In this document: positions 1-11,338 of the stretch, piece after piece | Layout: every line of letters begins with the position of its first letter | How positions within the stretch are numbered: position 1 is the first letter of the stretch | Assembly: GCF_023343835.1 (NCBI RefSeq) | Contig: NC_064433.1 | Coordinates: 52,418,871 to 52,482,870, forward strand | Direction of reading: 5' to 3' | Length of the DNA: 64,000 bases | From: Lagopus muta | Taxonomy: Eukaryota > Chordata > Aves > Galliformes > Phasianidae | Program-made: the position numbers and the translations under genes | Notes under the pieces: generated by a model | Databases searched by the model: none | Told to the model about the DNA's origin: nothing | What the model saw: only the letters and a program-made list of their open reading frames with translations

Positions 1-381
1 CAATAACCAGTTAGTAAGAAGACTGTTTTGGGGGTCAGACTTCCAAATAAGAGGTCTGCTCCAAAATTAGTGCCTCCATTATTTTATTTTCCATATTACA
101 TATTATTTCCATATACATATATTATTCCATAAAATATTTATCCATATTTTATTATGTTGGCCAAAGACGTTAAGAGGCAGATATCGGTAAGGCGGTAAAG
201 CATGAGTGTACAACCTTCAGGCTTGTGTAGACTACACTGAATAAAGAGGAATTGTCTTGGGGCACATATAAAATATATAATATAGTTAATGTATATAAGT
301 AACAAAAAAAAATTAATTAAAAAAAGCAACAAAACATAAAACTAGTGGTATATTTGATGTTGTTTCAGTGAAACTAATGCA
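1..381. other. Left edge: AT-rich non-coding DNA
   Basis: AT-rich sequence, lying downstream of the hAT reading frame (which runs leftwards). It may include the non-coding end of that transposon. No FBXO7 exon (F-box or proline-rich tail) is seen on the minus strand, and no terminal inverted repeat could be recognised. Confidence 0.5.
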
Positions 382-735
382 TCAGTCCAAATCAATGGAA
401 TTGGCTGCAATTCTTAACAAGTTCTCATGGTGCTCATCAGAGATTTCTGATTTTATCCTTCCTGTAATGCATTGCCAAAAAGGGATGACAGGAATAAGGC
501 GTGATTGTGAAGCAGAGCTATTTTCTCTGCTGAGATAGGTCTTAGGAAAGTCTAGTAAAGAGACACAATCAATATCTGATTGCAATTTTATACATTCCAC
601 GTGAAAATTCACAAGTAATGTATTTATGTCAACTGAAAACAGAAAAATGGCAAATATGAAAAAAAAATTGATTTTTTTTTTTGCAATCTTCTCAAATTCC
701 TTTATCAAAACAGAAAACTGCAAATATTTCACTGT
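382..735 (-). mobile_element. hAT-superfamily transposase relic (C-terminal part)
   Basis: The minus strand is open for about 116 codons and resembles the C-terminal part of hAT-type transposases of the kind domesticated in GTF2IRD2, ZBED5 or FAM200-like proteins. Recognisable pieces in order are an EFEK...FAIF block, PFSVDIN-like FSVDINTLL, HVECIKLQSD, SLLDFPKTYLSREN and the terminal dimerisation-type motif ISDEHHENLLRIA. The N-terminal zinc finger and catalytic core were not found upstream, so this is a fragment. It lies in FBXO7 sequence on the same strand as that gene. Family assignment is from recalled motif patterns, so the exact hAT clade is open. Confidence 0.65.
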
Positions 736-1013
736 TCACAGGACAATTTAGCCAATGTATCAAAATGCTTAAAATTATTCACCATAACTTCAGTTAGCAT
801 TGCACTGTGGCTCCCCTGTGTCTTGAATTCAGTGTCGACTGCACAGCAATGCTTGGCTGCCGCTCAGCCATGAGTGCATGCCCAGGGCTGGGCTGGGCCG
901 CACTGCATAGCAGGGAAGAGCCTGCCATGATGGTGTGGGGTAGGGGATGGCTGCAGGATGAGCTATGCCAGGCTGCATGCAGCCTGTGGGCTGGACGTGC
1001 CTGCAGTTCTACT

Positions 1014-1044
1014 GTTGAACTTTCTGTTGAACTTTCTGTTGAAC
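1014..1044. repeat. Short 12-bp tandem repeat
   Basis: The unit GTTGAACTTTCT occurs twice followed by a half unit (GTTGAAC). It sits just before the mariner relic, in sequence otherwise without recognisable content (736-1090). Confidence 0.8.
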
Positions 1045-1089
1045 CAGTTCTACTGGTTGAGCTTTCCCACCAATATTCCCTTACATTTT

Positions 1090-2240
1090 GTTGCTGTGTG
1101 GCAGATGGGGAGGTCTGACAAAATGGCGTCTGAAATGGAAGTGTGTATGAAGCAAGGGTGTGTGTCACTGAATTCTTCCATGCAGAAAAAGACTGCACCC
1201 ACTGACATTTATCAACATTTGCTGAACATTTATGGAGACGAAATAGTATATGTGAGTACAGTGAGGCGGCAACTGTGATGTGAAAGGCAAGCCATGTTCT
1301 GGATGGCCACACACAGCTGTCACACAATGAAACGAAGAGTGTCTTCGTCAGCTCATCATGCAAATCAGTGGGTTACACCCAGGGAACAATGTACAGAGCT
1401 GAGTGTCAGCTTCAAGGAGTTAGAAAAGATGGTGGCAACACTGGAATATTGAGAAGTTTGTGTCAGACAGGCCCTGCCAAGGCTCATATAGGAACCAGAA
1501 AAAGGAATGTATACAAGTCTGTCAGGTCCCACTGCATCAGTACCAGGCTGACAGCGACAGCTTCCTGTTCCATTATCAATCATGAGGTGTCACCACTATG
1601 AGCCAGAGTCAAAACAGCAGTTCATAGAGCAGCGATACGTGAATTTCACATCAATAAAAAAGTTCAAGATGCAGCCCTCAATGGGCAAAGCGAGGAAAGG
1701 GATGATCCTCCTGGATTTCCTGGGACGTGCACAAACCATCAATGCTGACCACACATCACAACAGTAACTAAGCTGAAGGCTCCAACTTGCAGAGTCAGGA
1801 CAGCAAAGACAACCTTTTGCATCATGGTAATGTCAGGCCCTGTGCCAGTTTAAACACAGTGGAGTACACTGCCTATCTTGGCTGTACTGTCCTGCCTCAC
1901 CCATCGTACAGTTTGGATTTGGTGCCTTCTGAATCTGTTTGGACCAATGAAAGGTAGACTGCATGGGCAACATTCTTCCTAGCAATGTTGCTGTCACAGC
2001 AGCCGTGAAACAGTGGAAACCCTCCACTGGTGCAGATTTTTGACAGCATAGCATGCAGGCTCTTGGTCATAGCTAGGGAAAATGCATAGCTAATGGCAGT
2101 GACTATGTTGAAAAACAGTGTTTTGGAGCTAAGAATTTCCTCTATCAAAGAGTGTTATAGAGCTCTTCATGTCTGTTGCAGTTTACATGGAAATAAATAG
2201 GAGACATTACTTTCAGGGTGACCTACGTATGATAGTTTCA
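1090..2240 (+). mobile_element. Degenerate mariner (Tc1/mariner) transposase relic
   Basis: Pieces of a mariner-type transposase appear in order on the plus strand but in shifting frames with stops. A helix-turn-helix-like part is at 1122-1278 (ends IYQHLLNIYGDE...STVRRQ). The HHYEPESKQQ motif that follows the second catalytic region starts near 1594, followed by KKFKMQPS and ILLDFLGRAQTINAD. A relic of the LLHDNARPH motif (read as HHGNVRP, with the Asp lost) is near 1812, then TVLPHPSYSLDL. The reading frame is broken by several stops and frameshifts, so it cannot encode an active enzyme. Terminal inverted repeats were not identified, so the ends are approximate. Mariner elements are known in chicken (for example Galluhop); I cannot confirm which family this is. 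Confidence 0.75.
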
Positions 2241-2600
2241 CAAAGAAATGGACCAAAATACAAAACCACTCCCACAAAGTGTCTGTGGCATGTTGTTCTC
2301 ATCACCAAGTATGGAAAACAGCCACTCCATCTCAGTATCCTAAGTGAGAGTAGAAAGAGGTGGTTTTGGTTTGTTTTTTTTTTTATCTTGAGCAATCAAA
2401 TATTACAGATGGGAAATTATCATTATATTAACTTCTTTTAAAATACAAAGATTCATTTCTTTAGAATGTCCATTTTTTTCTCACTCTCCACATACCCACC
2501 ACTGAGCAGCTGCCTGAATTGTTTCTAACACTTCTACCTCAAGACTTTGCACAGACTCCCTCCCTTTCCATTCACAAAAGTTAAGTATCATCTCTCTCAC
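2241..2600. other. FBXO7 intron 6 sequence, no recognised content
   Basis: Non-coding stretch between the mariner relic and the exon 6 donor (GTGAGAG on the minus strand, adjoining position 2601). It includes a T-rich run near 2370. No F-box exon was found. Confidence 0.6.
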
Positions 2601-5600
2601 CTTGTCGGGCAGCAGCCAGAAGAGAGTAAACCAGCTGGTCTTTAAAGAGACGAGATAATTTCTGAAGGTCTTTGTAAACACCCGCAACCTTTTCTATCAA
2701 ATCAGAGAGATAAAAAGCTTAATTTCAAGAGGTTATAATGCAATGATTACGCAAGAGCAGAAAAACCATGGCTTTCTTATCAACAGAATGGTGATCTGCC
2801 TGTCATCTTGATGGGCCCAGGTTTGCAACGAGTGTGTAACAACCATGGAATCGCAATTTATTGAGAAACTACAGCCTACGTCTGTGGTAAGGCTAGGCTA
2901 CCCCGTGGCCTTAAAAAGCACCATTAAGAGAAATACATGAGTTCTCCAAAAACCAACTGGCTCTCAAGCTGTCAGAGCTTGTTTCAAAGCCCAGGTGGCA
3001 CACGCCTATGCTATAAATGTCTGCAACATTCATTTTTTTGACAAGAATGCTTTTCCATCCTGTTATCCTAAGAAAGAAGAGCTAGAAGGCTCTACCATTA
3101 TCCTGGACATGTCAGTGCTCAGTTATTCCTCTACAGCCTTTTGACTAGCCTCATACATCAGTGACTGGAGATCTGAGAGACACAGTGTAGGACACCAAGT
3201 CATCCTCAACTGGCAACAAAGAGGTTCATTCATACATCGTAAAACAAAAGGCTAGTCAGGCCTCTGCTCACAAAGGATCCACATCCATCTGTCCTTCTCC
3301 TCCCCCACCTTAGTACTCCTCTAATTTTGGCTTTCTGGAGAGAGCTGTGTGGTTGGCACCTGTTTTATAACACAAATAACAGTTACAGTGTCGCAGTAAG
3401 AAGGTAGGTATCACCAGCCTCTAAAGTCCAGACCAGCAGGGAAAAAAAGAGGGTCTAATCCAGCACTGCTGCCTCAGAAATTTAGATTTACATTTAGGAC
3501 TTCATAAATAACAGGCACTAGGGACAAAGCATGACTCAATCTTTGCAAAATCCTTTCTTTATTCAGTTAATCAAAGAAATTCAAATTATTTTAGCAGCAA
3601 AATACAAGTAAATGACTATACTATACTCTGAATTCCTTTTACTATAAAGCAATAGCCCATCTAAAGAGTGATCACATTTTTATTATGTCTTGCTAATTTT
3701 TGCCCACTTAGTCCTCCACTTACTATCCTTACTTATTACATCACTTACCTACTTCCCAGTTTACTATTATCAGTATTATAGCTCGTGCATACCTGGTTCC
3801 TGAAAGCAAACAAAGGATGCTGGCAGCAGCTGTATTCTCTTCACACCTTTAATCTCTCTGTTGATTTTTAATGTTGCTGCAAACATCAAAAGAAAAAAAA
3901 AAAAAAAAGAGATATTTCAAAATTGAAAACATACTGAGAGACAGCCAAGACCACTTCATTACTGCTTTACTCTCAGAGGTGTTTTACTTTTCTCCCTTAC
4001 CAGCTCCTGTCAAGGAAAATACCAATGACAGCTAGCAGTTAGATAAATAGAAATTTCAGAAAATCAGAACAGAACTTCTAATTGAAAAGAATAACCAAAG
4101 ATATTGGTGACAAATATTGTCTTCAACAATTCTATTACGTGGAAAGAGATCTAATAGAGCTAGGAGTGGTACGTAACGAGCCATTGTAATAAACCAGTCA
4201 TTGAAGACATATCAATTCAGATATTATAAACTCTAGGAAGAACTTCAACAGCTTAAACCACACATGGTTTTTGAGACCACAGTGAGAATGTTCATGTGTC
4301 TCAGTAAGGACAGAAAAGAACACACCTTAGAACTAAGGAATATGGTAGTCTAGAAATGGTTTAAGTCTTGCAAAGAGTATGAGACTAAATAAAATGGATG
4401 AAATCTATCTCTTTTTAGTATTTATTAATGTATACCACAGTTTCAATGAAATGAGATAAAACCCATATTTTTACAACACTGTAATAAAAATGCTAACTGA
4501 ATTCCCCAAACATTATTCCATTCTCATTAGAGAGAAAGAAGTTCATACTGAGGCAAGAAATGTCAAGAATTTTCCGCATCAGGAAGTGGCATCTCTTGCA
4601 CCTCATCAATCTGGATAATGACGTGATTCCAAAGAAGTTCATGTAAGTCTTCTCTTGCTAAGCAATGCTGATATTTAGCAACCTATATCCAGAATAAAAA
4701 CTTTACTAATTTACCATTAATAACAACAAGATCTCCCAAAGGCACACAAGTCAAACCAGCAGAACCCTCTTCGCAAAGGGGATGCGTGTACTGTAGCTTG
4801 TAAACACCATTCCCTCTCCACTTCTCTGGCATAGACACTGCCTTGGCTTCTGTCCCCTGAAAATACACAGATAATACTGTCATATCTTCAGATGGAAAAA
4901 GAGGACTTTTTAGCAGTTTGAAAACGCCAGAACAGTGTTTGCAATTCAGATCTACAGTTTAGTCCCAATCTGCATTACGATACAGACTAAAACTGCGTGA
5001 GTATGTACTTTTTTCCCCCAAACCCAACAGCAAATCTAAGGACAAGTTTAGCAATTTCTGTTTTGTGCCACTTTCTGGCAAAGTTATTCAGCATGTAGAC
5101 TTATACTCACTGTGTAAGTCTGCACTTCACTCTACCATTCATTCCAACATTCTGATAACTCCTGAATGTATGTTAATTTTCTGCATTTAAAACATTGCAC
5201 CTTTTCTGCCATCTCTGACTGGTCATAGCTTGAAAACAATTTGAAAATCTCAGTGGATTAACAATTTTTCTTTCAATTTCAGTATGAAAATACTCGGACG
5301 GAGTCCCACAGAAAGAGATACACATAACCACAAGGACGAGCAAGGTCTCTCTTTCTTCTTAAACTTGCACAAAAATTATCTTCCAAGTCCACAAATTGAA
5401 ATAAACTTTGCTCCCTATGGCAAATGTGTTCACTGGATAGTACCATAGCCTATTGTTAACAAATTAATTAAACTGATATTTGTCAAACAGACCTAATTCC
5501 ATGTGCTTTTAGCACCACAAGGGAAAACAAGACACTACCTTCTCTGGTAACAAGTATTTTATGTTCAGCCACATAATAGTAAACATGTAATGCAAGCTGC

Positions 5601-8600
5601 ATGAAAACCTAAAGGGAAAAGATGATCTCACTGTACAGAGACAAAACCACAGGTGCTTAAGTATGAAGTCTATTAAGTCTAGATACCTCCAGACATTAGT
5701 GAAACCAAAGGCTAACTGAACCCTGCTGAAGATGATGTAAGTTAGGTGACAATAGTTAGGTAGACCTAGGCCTTGTTAGCCACCATTTTAACTGTAGCCT
5801 ATTGAGATTATACTCATGTTGAGGACAGCACTATAATGAAGTGCTACAATCCAAGCACATCTACACAAGCTTAACAGTAAAAAGCAGAAATGGGAGGTTA
5901 TCAGCTGAGTTCCAGTTGAGGACTGTGAGGAACACGGAGGGAGGCCTCTTTTACACCTAAAAGCTGCTCTAGTGTTTAGCGTTAAGCCATACTTGCCAGT
6001 CAGAGACGCTGATACTTCAGCCAACTGGGCTGCTGACTGTATACAAACAGCCTGATGCACATCTCTAGAGGCACCTTGCATTACAGGTTCTTATAATATT
6101 CTACAGTTCTCTCCCGCTGACTGAGACATCTCCTTTTTGGTTGTGCACATACCTGAGGTACATAGCCTGTCTCCATCATGAGAAGATGTACTAGGACAAT
6201 CAAGGCATCAGTGGCACTGGTACACTCAGCAGAAAGGTAGAGCACCTCTAAGGAATGCGGAATCTCTCCATCAGCAGCCTCACTGCACAGCATAGGTTCG
6301 GAAGGATAGGAACCGGCACCTTCATCCAGATCAGCATCTTCTGGGACTAATCCAGAAGGAAATTCTAGGCTGGATCCTGCCTTCAAGAGATCACAAAAGA
6401 TACATGCAGAAAATTATAGTATCAGTATTACTGGTCTGTCTGGCAGTCTTCGTGGGCACCAGGTCTACACTACAGATCTCCCATGTAACTTTTACAGTCT
6501 CAATTCATCTCCATTTCCTAGCATCCCACCTGGAGACTGGCATTATATACACAGCCTCTGTATTTTTTCAATATTTATAATGCAAGTCTTTAATAAAAAA
6601 AGGTCTGTCGTTTTCTTGCCAATTGATAATAACTTATAAAACATTCATCGGAATTCTTGCAATGCTTACAGGAACAATTACTGTGGTACTCCAGCATGCA
6701 TAGCAAGAAACCAACATCATTAACTCAGACTGCTCACAAATACAATAGGCTTAAGTAGCTATAAGAATCATTAACAGAATGCATCTGCTGACATTTCAGA
6801 AAGATTGTGGCTTTATTGTTGTTTCCTTTCTTGCACTGGCTTGCATGCCCACACACCAATGTACTAGGGACACTTTACTCCTGGAAGAACCTACGGCACA
6901 ATGGTCCAACTATATTCTCCTTCACTATTCAGAATTTTTTGGATACTAAATCTTAATTCCTATACTTTGAAACAATGCTTTATACATACATTTAGCAATA
7001 TTTCTCATAAAAAGGTTGTAGTAAGTTATTCTTTTTTTTTTTTACAACTAATCCAAAATCAAAGAACAAATAAACATATTCTCAAGCTCCTGTCTAGGAA
7101 GGGACAAAATCATATAATGAGATAGGCACCAAGCAGCATGGCACCTAGGGTCTCTTCTAGAAAGACTACTTTCACCACAGGACTCAGCATTGGGCAGATG
7201 CAGTTATCTGTTCAACTATTCTACCTACAGGCACAAACAAAGCACTGAATAATATGCAAAAGACATGCCTATTAACTGGAAATAGGTGTGTGGGTTCATA
7301 CAACAGTACACTTCTGAAGCACTGGCAGGAGCCACCTGTCTAACCTCATGCACAGGATAGACAGATCTATCATTCCAAGCAGACCACCTGAATCATAGAG
7401 AACTGTTTAACCATGAGAAAGGAATCACCCACTCAACTTGTGAGTGGTATTTCAGTATTTGCTGCATTTCTGTGGTACCTGAAGTAATTTTTTTCAAGGA
7501 AGTGCTGAGGCAGCTAATACTCATAACTTCCTTAAACAAAGTGCATGTTCCAGCAAAAGACATGCAATTCTGTAAAAATATAAAACCCAAAACATCTCAG
7601 GATACCTGTCGGAACTGGGACATAACTAGTACATGATGAACACAGACTTCCATCCAATAACTGGCAAATATCAGACAATCATAAGGAGGCAAATATTCTG
7701 AAGAGATTCTTTGTTATGCAGTGCATCACCTGATGTAAGACACCTCATTTTTTGTCTTGTGTCATACAAGCCCATTGTCAATGTGCTTACCCTACTGTCA
7801 CTCTTCTGAGCTTCCACTTGAGATTTCTGGTCGTCAGACTGTTCATTCAGCCTTTCTTCTTTTGGACTGTCAGCTTGACTTTTGGGAGTCAAGGTGGATG
7901 TCTCACGACCATTCTGAAGTGAGGGAGGACTTGAAGATGAGGCAGGAGGTAGGCTGGATTTGGCGTCTGTTTCTTCTAGTAATAAACATATCAAATCACC
8001 AGGAACAATCCCATATGAAGCTAAAGTCTTCTCATCTTCTGTAAGAGCATCTTTGCCATTCAATGTTATTGAAAACTCTGTATCACAACTGCAAAATAAC
8101 AGAACAAGGAAGCACGGTTAGCTGCATTTGAATAGCTGTACACAGAGGTATAGTTAGAAAAACATACTGTGATCTACAAATTTTATTCCTTTGGGTTTTA
8201 ATCCATTAGTAAGGTTCAACAAGGGCAAGCATAGCATCCTACACCTGGGGAGGAATGTCTGCATGTATCAGTACAGGTGAGGGGCTGACCTCCCGGAAAG
8301 GAGCTCTGTGGAGAAGGACCTGGGTGTCCTGGTGGGCAACAGGCTGGCCATGAGCCAGCAGTGTGCCCTTGTGGCCCAGAAGGCCACTGGCATTGCAAAG
8401 AGCGTGGCCAGCAAGTCAAAGGAAGTCATCCTCTCCTCTGCTCTGCTGAGGCTACATCTGGAGTGCTGTGTTCTGGGCAGCCCAGTTCAAGAAAGTCAGG
8501 AAATTTCTAAGAGGGGCCAGCAAAGTGCCAATGAGACGGTGAAGGGCATGGAGCATCTCCCATATCGGGAAAGGCTGAGAGCCTTGGCACCACTCCGTTT

Positions 8601-9797
8601 GGAGAAGCCTTGATGGCAGAATCTTATTAATGCTGATAAGAATCTAATGGGCAAGAGTCAAGTGGATGGGGTCAGGCTCTTTTCAGTGGTGCCCTGCATC
8701 AGAACAAAAGACACAAACTGGAATGTGGGAAATTCCACAAGAACTTGAGGAAAAACTTCCTTACTGTGAGAGTGACAGAGCAGTGGAACAAGCTGTTCAG
8801 AGGGGTTGTGGACTCTCCTTCCCTGGAGATACTCAAAAACCACCCAACTGCTTTCCTGTGTAAGCTACTGTAAGGAACCTGCTTTAGCAGGGCACTGGAT
8901 TAGATGCTCTCCAGAAGTCCCTGCCAAACCATGTAATTCTGTAATACTCAGCAATACATAATAGCAAGAGAGAGGAAATAACTAAAGTTTGAAGCTTTTC
9001 CCCTGTTTCTCTCCATGTACACTTTAATGGAAGCTGCTTGGTAAGTATCGCAATTGCCCATAAAAGCATTACAAGGGAAAGCAAAGGGTCACTGAACCTG
9101 AGCCTTTCAGCTGCCTCAGGAACGGGCCACTTCTGGAGGTGTTTAACAGCTGAGGCAACAGGTTTGACCATGGAGACTGCCATGAGTTCCTCACACCTGA
9201 AACCTTCTGTGCTATCTGGACGCAGGGACTGTCCCCTTCTGTACTATGTGAAATAGACACCCTGCCGAACACTCTGTGAGACAAAGGCCACACAGCAGCG
9301 CTCAATCAGCTCCAACAGAGTCACAACCCATATTTCAGAGGCTAGCACTCCCCACAGTACGCCCTCCTTCCTCGCTCTGCTGCTGACAACCGTACAGCAA
9401 AACTCTTCGGAAGTTTTTATTAAGTTTCGCCTCACAACCGTTCGGACCGCGCTCCTATATGAGGGTAGACGCCTCGCCAAGCCCGGGGCCAGGCCCCGCG
9501 CAACTCCCACACCCCTACGGACCCCTCCCCGCAGGGGGCGGCAGCGCCACATCCCGAGCAGGAGTGAGGAGGAAGAGAGAAATGGGCCGGGCCGCCCCGA
9601 CCCCACCCAGCATGGTACGGCCCCGCTCTCCGGCCGCCCCCCCGCCGCCGCGGGATGGTTCGCTCCGCGCACTACCTGTAGCCCCAGGCGGGTAGCAGGG
9701 CCCGGCGGAGCTGCGCGCGCAGCTCCCCCAGCGTTGGCTCCGCCCCCTCCAGCTCCAGCGGCGCCGTTCGCTTCTGCAGCCGCACACGAAGCTTCAT
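2601..9797 (-). CDS. FBXO7: FBXO7 (F-box only protein 7), coding exons 1-6, 3' part outside window
   Basis: Substrate adaptor of SCF ubiquitin ligases; in mammals it also binds PI31 and acts in PINK1/Parkin mitophagy. Exons, in gene order: 9676-9797, 7791-8088, 6153-6380, 4715-4856, 3793-3876, 2601-2693. All have AG/GT borders and join in one frame (322 codons plus 1 nt). The start is the ATG at 9797-9795 ([15 protein letters not shown]), aligning with the human N terminus. Exons 1-2 encode the ubiquitin-like domain (ending near [18 protein letters not shown]) and a poorly conserved Ser/Pro-rich linker. Exons 3-6 encode the FP domain ([56 protein letters not shown]), which in human mediates dimerisation with PI31. 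The F-box and proline-rich tail are not found between 1 and 2600, so they lie beyond the left edge. Exon 3's acceptor (AAG/GCA) was chosen by phase and is the least certain border. Confidence 0.93.
2694..4562. other. FBXO7 intron 5 and distal intron 4
   Basis: Intron 5 spans 2694-3792 and the distal part of intron 4 spans 3877-4562, separated by coding exon 5. No CR1 or other repeat family was recognised. An A-run sits at about 3892-3908, just outside the exon 5 acceptor. Confidence 0.6.
4563..4682 (-). other. Unassigned 39-codon open frame in FBXO7 intron 4
   Basis: On the minus strand, just downstream of exon 4, an acceptor-like TATAG precedes 39 open codons beginning [12 protein letters not shown], continuing [15 protein letters not shown] and ending MPLPDAENS plus TGA. 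The composition looks protein-like. It cannot be joined in frame to exon 4 (which ends in phase 1 while this would start in phase 0), and it is not part of the FBXO7 family sequence I know. It could be an exon remnant, a fragment of an old insertion or chance. I do not recognise it. Confidence 0.25.
4857..6152. other. FBXO7 intron 3, nothing recognised
   Basis: Non-coding sequence between exons 3 and 4. Short open frames on the minus strand around 5788-6081 show no family motif and no matching splice context. No repeat family was recognised. Confidence 0.6.
6381..7790. other. FBXO7 intron 2, nothing recognised
   Basis: AT-rich intron with a T-run near 7031-7042. Small open frames (6901-7125 plus, 7393-7590 minus) lack recognisable motifs. 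Confidence 0.6.
8222..8945 (+). mobile_element. CR1 LINE fragment in FBXO7 intron 1
   Basis: Plus-strand CR1 ORF2 C-terminal and 3' region. Landmarks are GAGAAGGACCTGGGTGTCCT, ATGAGCCAGCAGTGTGCCC, GCCCAGAAGGCCA, a degraded GAAAGGCTGAGAG and GCACTGGATTAGATG near the 3' end. It has stops and an internal gap, and lies antisense to FBXO7. Confidence 0.85.
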
Positions 9798-10080
9798 GGC
9801 TGGCGGGGCCGACGGGGCCGAGCACCCGCCCGCTTGACGCTCCGTGCGGGCCCCCGCCGGCTAACGATGGTGGCGGGCGGCGGGCGCAAGGGCTGCCGGG
9901 GCGTGGCGGTGTTTGGGTTGGCGCGGAGCCGCCTCAGCCTCCGGCCGGCCCCGCCTCCGGCCGGCCCCGCCCCCGCTGCCTGAGGAGCTGTTGCTCGGTG
10001 TGTCAAGATGGCCGCCGCCGGTGGCGCGGTGTGCGGGTTGCTGTTGCGCATGCGGGCGCGCACGCGTGGTATGCTGTGGC
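9440..10080. promoter_or_regulatory. CpG-rich promoter region of FBXO7
   Basis: A block of very high G+C with many CpG dinucleotides surrounds FBXO7 exon 1 (ATG at 9797) and extends about 280 bp upstream of it. The surrounding DNA is AT-rich. This is the usual signature of a housekeeping-gene promoter. No TATA box is evident. The transcription start is not determinable from sequence. No plus-strand gene starts here; the next one begins at about 17.1 kb. Confidence 0.75.
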
Positions 10081-10830
10081 GGGGAGGTATGAGATCGGAA
10101 GGCGGTTGTCAGCACAGTGCCAACTAAACTACGTCCATCAACGGCAAGGAGGGAAATGAGAGCGCACAGAAAGGGCACCGTGAGCACTGTGCCTGAGTCT
10201 TGGAGGAGGTTGGCTCTGCAATGTGTCGTGCTCCTTCAGCATCGCGACCGTTTTTGCAATGGCTGTGGATACCCTCCTCTTTTGCTTTTTAGTGTTGATC
10301 CTCTCACAGCCACCTCCCGTGTTTCCACTGTGCTCTTCTGAGACATAAACGTTCATTGCTTTATTTTCAGCAGAAGCACCATGTTAGCCACTTGCACAAG
10401 CTAAAGAAGCGTGAAGTGAGATGCTTCTGTTCCTCAGAACCTGGCTGCACTAATTGATGCTTGTTAGTTAATCAGCTAATAAGCATTTCTGCTGCCGTTC
10501 TGACAATTTTTCCTTTGAATTTTGTAAGTCATGCCACAGGTTCAGACATGCTCTGCCCACAGCTCTCAATATTAAACAGGAGAAACTGAGAAACAAAAGG
10601 CTGAAATGGTATGCAGAGCTTCCATGTTGGCCTGTGCCCATTTCAGATGGCCCAAGTCCACTGTCTTATTTTTGTAATAAAAGGGAAATTATTTGATGAA
10701 TGAATTTCTGTGCTATTTTGATTTTCTTTTGTCTGTAGGGGAGGGAATTCCAGTAATCAAATCAATCCAGTATGAAACTGACCTCAGACCAGAGTTCCTC
10801 TGGTCAAGGCACTTTACAAAAATAGTATGG
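9798..10830. other. FBXO7 5' flank
   Basis: The first about 280 bp is the CpG-rich FBXO7 upstream region. Beyond about 10.1 kb the sequence becomes ordinary AT-rich intergenic DNA without recognised genes or repeats. Confidence 0.55.
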
Positions 10831-11338
10831 AAATCACTGAACCATAAAATGGTTTAGGTCAGAAGAGACCTTGAAGATCACTGATTTCCCACCCTGTGTC
10901 ATGGGCAGGGCTGCCACCCTCCAGAGCTGAGGTTGCCCAAAGCCCCATCCAACCTGGCCTTGAGTGCCTCCAGAGATGGGGCACCCACAGCTCTCTGTGC
11001 AGCTGTGCCAGTGCCTCACTGCCCTCTGAGTAAAGAACTTCTTCCTAACATCTAACCTAAAGCTTCCTTCTTTTACTTTAAAGGCATTTCCCCTTGTCCT
11101 GTACGAAGTCGCTCCTCTTCCTGCTTATAACCTCCCTTCAAATACTGGAAGGCTGCAATGAGCTCAACCTGGAGCTTTCTGCAGGCTGAACCAACCTAAC
11201 TCCCTCAGCCTTTTTATGCAGAAAAGGTACTCCAGCCCTCCAATCTTTGTGGCTCTCCTTGGGACCCACTCCAGCAGCTCCAGATTCTTCTTGTACTGGG
11301 GGCCCCAGGTCTGGATGCAGTACTTCTGTGCTTACAAG
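10831..11338 (-). mobile_element. CR1 LINE fragment
   Basis: Complement of the CR1 3' region: GGTTTAGGTCAGAAGAGACC at the left (3') end, then CCCCATCCAACCTGGCCTTG, AAGAACTTCTTCCTAACATC, TTTCCCCTTGTCCTGTAC and GGGGCCCCAGGTCTGGATGC. Intergenic. Confidence 0.9.

Noticed and set aside
1-2600. Remaining FBXO7 exons (F-box, proline-rich tail)
   Set aside because: They were searched for on the minus strand by the expected LPLELKLRIF-type F-box motif and not found, so the gene is taken to continue beyond the left edge.
8308-8863. Open frames with protein-like sequence in FBXO7 intron 1
   Set aside because: They fall within a plus-strand CR1 fragment.
9244-10190. Many long open frames on both strands around FBXO7 exon 1
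   Set aside because: They are produced by high G+C and scarce stop codons in the CpG-rich region. Only the short exon 1 frame has family similarity and correct splice phase.
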